From Nitrospirota bacterium (lineage in GTDB: Bacteria > Nitrospirota > JACRHL01): 46,691 bases of DNA. Made by a program: the position numbers and the translations under genes. Below the pieces are notes generated by a model. It saw nothing but the letters and a program-made list of their open reading frames with translations, did no database searches and was not told the DNA's origin. The stretch covers positions 1-46,691 of the forward strand of contig JAOUMB010000019.1 in assembly GCA_029881725.1 (NCBI GenBank), read 5' to 3'. Shown in pieces: positions 1-8,248 of the stretch; positions within the stretch are counted from its first letter, which is position 1, and the number at the start of each line of letters is the position of its first letter.

Positions 1-161
1 TTCAATTGCGCATGCGGCGCATGGCGGAGTCGGCGCTGGAGGCGGGCGGTTTGTTGCCCCCGGCTTACGCCGTATACCTGCGCATCTGGATCGGGCTGGG
101 GGTGCTGGCCCTGCCGGCCATGCTGGCGATCTTCTGGTTGATGGTGGCCAAGCCGTCCTGA
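1..161 (+). CDS. DUF2269-like integral membrane protein, C-terminal part
   Basis: The reading frame is open from base 3 to a TGA at 159-161, so only the last 52 residues are present. They read as a short polar stretch with LPP and a Tyr-rich turn, then one hydrophobic helix ending in IFWLMVAKPS. A final helix closing with FWLMVAKP is what I recall from the DUF2269 family of small predicted membrane proteins, whose function is unknown. The start and most of the protein lie outside the window, so the family call rests on a short tail. Confidence 0.5.
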   Translation, partial: QLRMRRMAESALEAGGLLPPAYAVYLRIWIGLGVLALPAMLAIFWLMVAKPS

Positions 162-239
162 TCCCCCCTCTTGCGAACCGGCTCGGCAACCCCCTATTCT
201 GCACAACCGGTACTACCCATCCATCCGCCCAAGGACGCC

Positions 240-404
240 ATGCCCACCCAGATCAATTACGTACTCAAGGTCCACGACGCGAAGCTGGGCCAGGTAAAAA
301 AAGCCCTCACCGATGCGGGCATCGACGTGGTCAGCCTGGTGGAGGTGTACAAGGAGGAAAAGGCCGCAGAAGGCGGGGAACAGGCCCCGTCCGCTGCCGG
401 TTGA
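240..404 (+). CDS. Small uncharacterised protein (54 aa)
   Basis: The start is the ATG at 240, preceded by AAGGA at 231-235. The protein begins MPTQINYVLKVHDAKLGQVK, giving a beta-strand-like segment, then an amphipathic helix, a second strand (IDVVSLVEVY) and an acidic, Ala/Gly-rich tail. The strand-helix-strand pattern with GQVKKALTDAGI resembles half of a ferredoxin-like or ACT/HMA-type fold, but there is no metal-binding CxxC. I do not recognise a family. It lies 78 bp after the DUF2269-like gene and 91 bp before the next gene. Confidence 0.5.
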   Translation: MPTQINYVLKVHDAKLGQVKKALTDAGIDVVSLVEVYKEEKAAEGGEQAPSAAG

Positions 405-495
405 TTCCTCCCTTCCCGCCACGTACAATGCCCGCAGAGCCGCGTGGAATGCGGCACTTCGCAAAACCGACGTCTGTCCTGTGAGGAGAAACACC

Positions 496-1098
496 GTGGA
501 AAACCGGTGGTTTGGCGCCGTGGGCGCCGTTACGGTCCTGGCCCTGCTGTCCACCTGGATGCTGGCGGGTCCGGCACACGCAATCTGGGTGGACCTGACC
601 CCCGAGCAGAAGGACAGGGCCCAGAAAATCGGCGGCTTCAACGCCAGCATGGGCAGCGTCGAAAAGCTGGTGCAGCCGTGGATGGTGCAGGCGGAGGGCG
701 AGCACAAGGGCGCCGCCATCCTGATGACCGAGTTTCTCTCCCTGGCCTTTGCGGCCATGGACGCAGCCCGTAACTTCGCCGCCCTGCAACCGTGGGAAGC
801 CGAGGACGCCATCGGGCGCGCGCGCGGCAAGCTGGTATTCTCCGTGACCACCATCGGCCCCACCGACGGCTATGCGGACGGCCTGCGCGGCTGGGTGGAG
901 GTGGGCGGCAAGCGCATTCAGAACACCCACTGGCAGAACGGCAAGCCCGAGGCCCAGGACGGCGGCTTCATCGCCGATTCCACCTTCTGGTTCCCCATTC
1001 AGGGCATCGACCCGAACGCGCAGATCACCCTGCACGTGGTGCACGACAACGGCAAGCTGGAGTGGCGTTTCCCGGTGGATCTGTCCAAGATGCGTTAG
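496..1098 (+). CDS. Secreted protein of unknown function (200 aa)
   Basis: I chose the GTG at 496, which has GAGGAG at 483-488 and gives a clean signal peptide: a hydrophobic run over residues 9-25 ending in PAHA-IW at about residue 31. The mature protein of about 170 residues is soluble and probably periplasmic. It has an Ala-rich helical first half and a second half of beta-type segments (KLVFSVTTIG, QITLHVVHDN, LEWRFPVDL). There is no recognisable catalytic motif. It is followed by the groES leader, so it probably ends its own transcript. Function unknown. Confidence 0.7.
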   Translation: MENRWFGAVGAVTVLALLSTWMLAGPAHAIWVDLTPEQKDRAQKIGGFNASMGSVEKLVQPWMVQAEGEHKGAAILMTEFLSLAFAAMDAARNFAALQPWEAEDAIGRARGKLVFSVTTIGPTDGYADGLRGWVEVGGKRIQNTHWQNGKPEAQDGGFIADSTFWFPIQGIDPNAQITLHVVHDNGKLEWRFPVDLSKMR

Positions 1099-1184
1099 CG
1101 TCCCGCGCGGAACCCCCCGCGCTGTGGCGGGCCGGGGCGGGGTGCCCGGTTCCTGTTATTTTAAAAAAAATTGCGCCGGAGGGG

Positions 1185-1212
1185 TTGCCATGCCTTTGGA
1201 CCGGATTAAATA
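1185..1212 (+). promoter_or_regulatory. Candidate promoter of groESL
   Basis: TTGCCA (1185-1190), a 16-base spacer and TAAATA (1207-1212) lie about 110 bases before groES. No CIRCE dyad (TTAGCACTC-N9-GAGTGCTAA) and no clear sigma-32 signature are visible in 1099-1320, so HrcA control is not indicated by sequence. The match is only moderate. Confidence 0.25.
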
Positions 1213-1276
1213 CGTGGCTGCCGGTCGCTGGCGGCCGCAAGAATTTTGGCGTCCCGGTGGGACGCGACGGACCTGA
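1190..1276 (+). CDS. Possible leader peptide upstream of groES (28 aa)
   Basis: An ATG at 1190 is preceded by GGAGGGG (1178-1184) at a 5-base spacing, and opens a 28-codon frame rich in Arg and Trp that ends with TGA at 1276, 44 bases before groES. The ribosome site is as good as those of real genes nearby. The frame overlaps a hairpin at 1249-1265. It could be a regulatory uORF or chance. If the candidate promoter at 1185-1212 is the true one, the peptide would not be on the groES transcript. Confidence 0.25.
   Translation: MPLDRIKYVAAGRWRPQEFWRPGGTRRT
1249..1265 (+). promoter_or_regulatory. Perfect hairpin in the groES 5' leader
   Basis: GCGTCCC (1249-1255), loop GGT, GGGACGC (1259-1265) form a perfect 7-bp stem 55 bases before the groES start. 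It is not followed by a T run, so it is not a simple terminator. It could act in mRNA stability, thermosensing or regulator binding. Confidence 0.4.
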
Positions 1277-1320
1277 CCCTCAACAGAATTTAAAAAACGG
1301 TAATGGAGGACGATACCGCA

Positions 1321-1581
1321 ATGAACCTGAAACCGCTCAAGGATCGCGTTCTGATCAGCTACATCGAAGAGGCCGAGAAATCCGCCGGTGGCATCTACAT
1401 CCCGGATGCCGCCAAGGAGAAGCCGCAGCGCGGCAAGGTGGAGGCCATCGGTGGCGAGGTCAAGGAAATCAAGGTCGGCGACGAAGTGCTGTTCGGCAAG
1501 TACTCCGGCGACAAGTTCAAGGTCGGCAGCCAGGACATGCTGATCGTCAAGGAGGAAGACGTCCTCGCGGTCGTCGGCTAA
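1321..1581 (+). CDS. groES: Co-chaperonin GroES
   Basis: This is the 10-kDa lid that caps the GroEL folding chamber in the cytoplasm. The 86-residue length is slightly short of the usual 95-97. The protein starts [12 protein letters not shown], carries the mobile-loop region around residues 16-33 ([16 protein letters not shown]) and ends [15 protein letters not shown], as expected. The ATG at 1321 was chosen over an in-frame ATG at 1303 because GGAGGA at 1305-1310 sits 10 bases before it and the product then begins at the family consensus. groEL follows after 49 bp, so the two form the standard operon. Confidence 0.97.
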   Translation: MNLKPLKDRVLISYIEEAEKSAGGIYIPDAAKEKPQRGKVEAIGGEVKEIKVGDEVLFGKYSGDKFKVGSQDMLIVKEEDVLAVVG

Positions 1582-1630
1582 CCCCCATTTTTTTGATATT
1601 GAAGTCAATTTACAGGAGATAACGAGCATC

Positions 1631-3286
<1,656 letters not shown>

Positions 3287-3314
3287 CCCCCACCCGGACC
3301 GTCATCGTCCGTAA

Positions 3315-3349
3315 CCCGCCTCCCCGATCCCGGGGAGGCGGGTTTTTTT
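3315..3349 (+). terminator. Rho-independent terminator of groESL
   Basis: A perfect 12-bp stem (CCCGCCTCCCCG, 3315-3326, with CGGGGAGGCGGG, 3331-3342) closes a 4-base ATCC loop and is followed directly by seven T. It is the strongest intrinsic terminator in the window. Confidence 0.95.
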
Positions 3350-3467
3350 GTTTTTTAGTCTGGTTGGGGCGGTGGGAACGGTAGCCGATGCGCTCTCCAC
3401 CCATCGGGCGGTGGTTGTGCCGAATGCCTGGTAATTGGGCAATGTTGGGGGGTTTCCCGCTTTTTTT

Positions 3468-3490
3468 AAGGGTTTGCCGGGTAAACCCTT
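3468..3490. repeat. Inverted repeat upstream of the amidase gene
   Basis: AAGGGTTT (3468-3475), 7 bases, AAACCCTT (3483-3490) is a perfect 8-bp dyad in the otherwise empty 3350-3609 stretch, about 120 bases before the amidase start. It is preceded by a T7 run at 3461-3467. It could be an operator or a hairpin. I see nothing else in this intergenic region and no small gene. Confidence 0.4.
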
Positions 3491-3609
3491 GAAAATGTCC
3501 CGTTTGTGGGCTACTTTCTCGGATTGGGATGAGGGCCCGCGGAGCTACAGGAAATCACCACGCCGCACGGCGTCAACGTGCATTCGGGGCAAATCGTCTT
3601 TTTGCCCGG

Positions 3610-5661
3610 GTGTGTGAGGTGTTCCCGCGACCTTTTTTTGTCCTTTCCGCGCTGCTGCTGGTCGCGGCCCCGGCGCGCGCCGCTTCGGTATCCGTTACCG
3701 AGGTGCGCAGCTGGTCGGGCCCTGACAGTACCCGGGTGGTGCTCGACCTGAGTGACGAATCGGTCTATTCGGTGGAGCGCACCGCTTCCCCACCGGAACT
3801 GCTGGTTACCATCCGCGATGCCCGCGCGGACGCCCCCTCCCGCGAGTGGGACCAAGTGGACCAGCGCATCCGCTCGGTTTCCCTGGAACAGGGCGAGGGT
3901 GAAGCCCGGGTGCGCATCCGGCTGGCGGATTTTTCCCCCTACAAGCACTTTTCCCTGAAACCGTATGGGGACAGCAAACCCCACCGCATCGTTGTGGACG
4001 TGCTGCCGGGGCGCAGCGAGAGCCGCAGTGAACAGCAACTGACCCGGGCGCCGGAGCCGGAGCCCGCACCGGTGTTGGCGCAGGATTCCGGTCGCCCGTT
4101 TCTGGTGGTGATTGATGCTGGACACGGGGGTGAAGACCCCGGCGCCCTGGGACGCTATTACAAAACCCGTGAAAAGGACGTGGTGCTGGCCATCGCCCGC
4201 AACCTCAAGCGACAACTGGATGCCATGCCCGGAATCCGGGCCGAACTGACCCGCAACGGAGACTACTTCATCAGCCTGGGCAGCCGTGTGCGCAAGGCGG
4301 ATCGTCTGCGTGGTGACCTGTTCGTCAGCATCCATGCCGACTCCTCCGGTTCCCGCCGCACCCGTGGCACCCACATTTACACCCTGGCCCCGCGCACCTC
4401 CCGCGACCGGCGCGCCATCCGGGTGGCGCACATGGAAAACGCCTCCGACCAGGTGGGCGGCGTGGAGGACGCGGCGCGCCTTCCGGTGGTGTTCGACGGC
4501 GACGGCTCCCCCAATGACATGGTGGAGTCGCGGGTGCTTGCCTCCCTGGCCATGGAGCGACTGTCCCTGGTCAACCGGGGAGACCGGGAGGGGAGGGCCT
4601 CGGAAGCGCGTTTCTGGGTGCTCAAGGGGCAACGCCCGTCGATCCTGGTTGAAACCGGATTCCTTTCCAACCGGGAAGACGAGCGCCAGTTGCGCGACCC
4701 GGATTTCCAGAAACGACTGGCCTATCATCTGGCGCTGGCGGTCCGTGATTACCGCGACAGCCGGGTCGGGGGCGTGCCCCGGCAACACGTGGTCAGGAAC
4801 GGCGAGAACCTGGACCTGATCGCCCGCCGCTACGGAGTGGAGGTGCGCGATATCGCCGCCGAAAACAAGTTGCGCGATCCGTCGCGCCTGCTGGTGGGAC
4901 AGACGTTGCTGATTCCCGGCCGTGTTTCCGAACCGGCGCCGGTCACCCGGGCGCTGGCCCGGGCCGCGCGGGAGCGGGAAACCTCCTCCGCCACGCCGGT
5001 TTCGCTGCCCCGGAACGCGGAAGCGGCCGGCGGGCAGGTGCACCCGCACACGGTGCGCCGGGGTGAAAATGCTACCACCATCGCCCGTGACAACGGGATT
5101 CGCGTGGCCGACCTGCTGCGCGCCAACCGCCTGACCACCCATTCCTCCCTGCATGTGGGCCAGCGGCTGGTGATTCCCCCGGCCCGCAACACCGACGGCC
5201 AGCATGTGGTGCAGCGTGGAGACACCCTCACCCGGGTGGCGGAAAGTTACGGCATCAGCCTTTCGGAACTGGCCCGCGTCAACGATCTGCGCCGCAACAG
5301 CCGCCTGTATGCGGGCCGCACGCTGATTATCCCGGGTGCCGGCGCCGCTGCCCCCTATCAGACCTATTCCGTGGGCAAGGGGGATACGCTTTCGGAACTG
5401 GCCCTGCGGTTCGGAATTCCGCTTTCGCGGCTGGCCAAGATGAACGGCCTGTCCACCCGCGAGCGGCTGGAGATTGGCCAGAAGCTGAAGGTGCCCCAGC
5501 GGGACGGTGACGGTCAGCGTATCCACGTGGTGCGCCGGGGTGACTCCCTGAGCCGCATTGCGCGCCTGTATGCGGTTCCGGTGGAGCGCCTGCTGAGCAG
5601 TAATGGCCTGCGCAATGCAGACCAGTTGCTGGTTGGCGAGCGGCTGCTGATCCCCGACTGA
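3610..5661 (+). CDS. amiC: N-acetylmuramoyl-L-alanine amidase with AMIN domain and five LysM repeats
   Basis: AmiC-type periplasmic amidase that cleaves the MurNAc-L-Ala bond during cell separation. From the GTG at 3610 the protein has a hydrophobic signal ending APARA, an AMIN domain (about residues 25-110), an Amidase_3 domain starting VVIDAGHGGEDPGALG near residue 165 (with the metal-binding GHGG, then SIHAD and VETGFLSN), and five C-terminal LysM modules, each starting with a VVRRGD-type strand and ending in LLIP. E. coli AmiC has no LysM, so peptidoglycan targeting is reinforced here. The start is uncertain: an in-frame ATG at 3529 gives an over-long leader, and neither has a good ribosome site. 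Confidence 0.88.
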   Translation: MCEVFPRPFFVLSALLLVAAPARAASVSVTEVRSWSGPDSTRVVLDLSDESVYSVERTASPPELLVTIRDARADAPSREWDQVDQRIRSVSLEQGEGEARVRIRLADFSPYKHFSLKPYGDSKPHRIVVDVLPGRSESRSEQQLTRAPEPEPAPVLAQDSGRPFLVVIDAGHGGEDPGALGRYYKTREKDVVLAIARNLKRQLDAMPGIRAELTRNGDYFISLGSRVRKADRLRGDLFVSIHADSSGSRRTRGTHIYTLAPRTSRDRRAIRVAHMENASDQVGGVEDAARLPVVFDGDGSPNDMVESRVLASLAMERLSLVNRGDREGRASEARFWVLKGQRPSILVETGFLSNREDERQLRDPDFQKRLAYHLALAVRDYRDSRVGGVPRQHVVRNGENLDLIARRYGVEVRDIAAENKLRDPSRLLVGQTLLIPGRVSEPAPVTRALARAARERETSSATPVSLPRNAEAAGGQVHPHTVRRGENATTIARDNGIRVADLLRANRLTTHSSLHVGQRLVIPPARNTDGQHVVQRGDTLTRVAESYGISLSELARVNDLRRNSRLYAGRTLIIPGAGAAAPYQTYSVGKGDTLSELALRFGIPLSRLAKMNGLSTRERLEIGQKLKVPQRDGDGQRIHVVRRGDSLSRIARLYAVPVERLLSSNGLRNADQLLVGERLLIPD

Positions 5662-5701
5662 CACGGGATTGCGGCCTATTTGATGCTAAAATAACCGGGC
5701 T

Positions 5702-7267
5702 ATGGCCGACCTCAACCGGATTCAACAGGCGGTTGCGCTGCATCAGGCGGGCAGGTTGGCGGAAGCTGGTCCCCTCTATGCGGAACTGCTCCAATCCAGC
5801 CCCAAAGATCCCCAACTGTGGTACCTGTACGGCGCGTTGCTGACCCAAAGCAGCCGCTTTGCCGAGGCGGTTGCCCCACTGGAGCGGGCGGTTGGCCTGC
5901 GTGCCGATTATGCGGAGGCGTGGAGTGCCCTGGCCCGCTGTTTCAACGAACTTCGCCGCTATGACGAGGCGGAAAAGGCGTTGCGCAAGGTTCTGCGCGC
6001 GCAGCCCCGTGACCTGGGTGCCCATTGCAATCTGGCCAATGTGTTGCAAACGGTGGGGCGCTACGAGGCGTCTCTGAAGGTGTACGACGAGGCGCTTGCA
6101 CTGTATCCGGGGCATGTGGATGCGGTGTCGGGCAAGGCCGAAACGTTGCTGACCATGGGGCGCTACCAGGAGTCCTTCGATCTGGTGGAACCCTTGGTGG
6201 AGGGCGGGACAGATCACCCCGAGGTGGTGCGAGTCTACGCGGAAGCCAGCGTGCGCATGAAGTGCCCGGAGGCCGGTCTGGAGCAGGCCCGCGCCGTTCT
6301 GGCCCGCTCCGACATTTCGGAAGCGCACCGGCGCAAGCTGGCCTTTGCGGCGGGGCGTCTGGCCGACCGGCTGGATCATTACGACGAGGCGTTCGGCTAT
6401 TTCCAGCAGGGCAACCGGCTGGACCCCAACTACGGAGCCGAGGACACCTATCTGGACATGATGCGTCGCACCATCGATTGGTGGGATGCGGATCGGCACC
6501 GGTCGCTGCCCGCTACGGGAATCGACTCGGATCTGCCGGTGTTCATTGTCGGAATGCCGCGTTCCGGCACCAGCCTCACCGAACAGGTGTTGGACAGCCA
6601 CCCCCAGGTGCACGGGGCGGGGGAGTTAGACGACTTCGGTGACCTGGCGTTCGGTCTGGCGTGGGAGATCGGGTTGCCGTTTCCCGAATGTCTGGCCAAG
6701 GTAACTCCCCGAAAGTTGGAACGGTTGGGCAAGGATCACCTGAAGCGGCTGCGGGGCATGAACCGCAAGGTGCTGCGGGTGACGGACAAGATGCCGCACA
6801 ATTTTCTCTATCTGGGACTGATTGCCCGCATGTTCCCGGGGGCCCGCATCGTTCACTGCCGTCGCGGCGCCTTGGACACCTGTCTGTCGATCTATTTCCA
6901 GAACTTCAAGGCGCCGCACCCGTTTGCCACCGAACTGGCCGCCCTGGGGCGTCATTACCTGGGGTATCTGGACCTGATGGATCACTGGCGGCGGGTGTTG
7001 GATATGCCGGTGTTCGAGGTTTCCTACGAGGCGATGGTGGCGGATCAGGAGACGGTCAGCCGCGATCTGGTGGCATATCTGGGCCTGCCGTGGGACGACG
7101 CCTGTCTCCGTTTCCACGAGAACAAGCGGGTGGTGGATACCGCCAGCATGCATCAGGTGCGCAACCCGGTGTACAACCGCTCGGTGGAGCGCTGGCGCAA
7201 ATACGAATCCCACCTGCGTCCCCTGCTGGACGTGCTGGAGTCATCCGGCCGTCCGGTGGACCTTTAG
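5702..7267 (+). CDS. Tetratricopeptide-repeat sulfotransferase
   Basis: The N-terminal half (about residues 5-240) is a chain of TPR helical hairpins (AVALHQAGRLAEAGPLYAEL and similar). The C-terminal half is a PAPS-dependent sulfotransferase: PVFIVGMPRSGTS near residue 283 is the 5'-phosphosulfate-binding loop, and IVHCRRGALDTCLSIYFQ near residue 385 is the 3'-phosphate region. This two-part architecture is common in bacteria and is related to tyrosyl-protein-type sulfotransferases, but the acceptor (protein, glycan or lipid) cannot be read. There is no signal peptide. It is 40 bp downstream of the amidase and ends 5 bp from xerD, which points towards it. Confidence 0.85.
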   Translation: MADLNRIQQAVALHQAGRLAEAGPLYAELLQSSPKDPQLWYLYGALLTQSSRFAEAVAPLERAVGLRADYAEAWSALARCFNELRRYDEAEKALRKVLRAQPRDLGAHCNLANVLQTVGRYEASLKVYDEALALYPGHVDAVSGKAETLLTMGRYQESFDLVEPLVEGGTDHPEVVRVYAEASVRMKCPEAGLEQARAVLARSDISEAHRRKLAFAAGRLADRLDHYDEAFGYFQQGNRLDPNYGAEDTYLDMMRRTIDWWDADRHRSLPATGIDSDLPVFIVGMPRSGTSLTEQVLDSHPQVHGAGELDDFGDLAFGLAWEIGLPFPECLAKVTPRKLERLGKDHLKRLRGMNRKVLRVTDKMPHNFLYLGLIARMFPGARIVHCRRGALDTCLSIYFQNFKAPHPFATELAALGRHYLGYLDLMDHWRRVLDMPVFEVSYEAMVADQETVSRDLVAYLGLPWDDACLRFHENKRVVDTASMHQVRNPVYNRSVERWRKYESHLRPLLDVLESSGRPVDL

Positions 7268-7272
7268 TCGTC

Positions 7273-8211
7273 CTAGCCGCGGGGGTGATACCGCCGGTGC
7301 ACCTCCTTGAGCCGCTCGCGGGATACATGGGTATAGATCTGGGTGGTGCCGATATCCACGTGCCCGAGCAGTGCCTGCACCACCCGCAGGTCCGCGCCTC
7401 CCTCCAGCAGATGGGTGGCGAAGGTATGGCGGAGGGTGTGCGGGGAGATGCGCCGGATGCCGCACCGGTCGCCCCGCGCGCGCAGCATGTGCCAGCAGTT
7501 CTGGCGGGTCATCCCGCTGCCCCGGCGGCTCAGGAACAGGTGCGGCGAGGCGCTCTTTCCGGTCAGTTTCGGGCGGGCGTGGCGCAGGTATTCCGTCACC
7601 CGCTGGCGGGCGGCCATGCCCACCGGAACCCACCGTTCCTTGTCCCCCTTGCCGCACACCCGCAGCCGCCCGGCGGACAGGTCCAGACCGTCGAGGGTCA
7701 GGGTCACGGTTTCCGAGACGCGCAGACCCGCCGCGTACATCAGTTCCACAATGGCCAGATTGCGCAGGCCGAGCGGTCCGTCCTCCAGGGCCGGGTCCAG
7801 CAGCCGGTCCATATCCTCCAGGGACAGGGCATCGGGCAGGGGGCGCCAGGGGCGCGGTGTGCTCAGCCCGGCCACCATGTCGTCCGGGGTGCCTTCCGTG
7901 GCCGCCAGATGGCGCACGAAACCGCGCACCGCCGAGGCCGCGCGCCGCACCGAGGACGGGGCCTGCCCCTGCCCGGTGAGCCACCCCAGGTGATCCTCCA
8001 GCCGGTTGCGGGTCAGCCCCTCCGCCTGCTCCACTCCCAGGCCGGTGGCCCACCGCGCCAGGCGCTCCAGATCATGCCGGTATCCGGCGGCGGTGTGGGC
8101 CGACAGGCGGCGCTCCGCAAGCAGGTGATCCAGATAATCGCGGATCGGTCCCGAAAAACCCGGAGGAATGGGAACCCGGTCCGGAGGCGGAATGTCTGGC
8201 GTGTTTGGCAT
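7273..8211 (-). CDS. xerD: Tyrosine recombinase XerD
   Basis: Site-specific recombinase of the XerCD/dif system, which resolves chromosome dimers at division. The 312 residues comprise an N-terminal SAM-like core-binding domain (about 20-105) and a C-terminal catalytic domain. All catalytic residues are visible: R164 (AAGLRVSE), K188, H258 and R261 (SPHTLRHTFATHLL), H284 (LLGHVDIGTTQIYTH) and the nucleophile Y293. It is a lone housekeeping gene with no adjacent integrase context, so XerD is far likelier than a mobile-element integrase. It diverges from the LpoA-like gene across 37 bp. Confidence 0.92.
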   Translation of the reverse strand: MPNTPDIPPPDRVPIPPGFSGPIRDYLDHLLAERRLSAHTAAGYRHDLERLARWATGLGVEQAEGLTRNRLEDHLGWLTGQGQAPSSVRRAASAVRGFVRHLAATEGTPDDMVAGLSTPRPWRPLPDALSLEDMDRLLDPALEDGPLGLRNLAIVELMYAAGLRVSETVTLTLDGLDLSAGRLRVCGKGDKERWVPVGMAARQRVTEYLRHARPKLTGKSASPHLFLSRRGSGMTRQNCWHMLRARGDRCGIRRISPHTLRHTFATHLLEGGADLRVVQALLGHVDIGTTQIYTHVSRERLKEVHRRYHPRG

Positions 8212-8248
8212 CGAATGCTATATTAGCTTCTCACCACGGACGGTGGGC

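Noticed and set aside
1099-1320. CIRCE element for HrcA control of groESL
   Set aside because: No TTAGCACTC or GAGTGCTAA half-site is present in the leader.
3511-5664. A 717-codon open frame on the minus strand opposite the amidase
   Set aside because: It mirrors the amidase/LysM gene, has no recognisable domain and arises from GC-rich codon bias.
7273-8211. Tyrosine recombinase as sign of an integrated element
   Set aside because: No tRNA, direct-repeat ends, phage or plasmid genes are nearby, and the protein fits housekeeping XerD.
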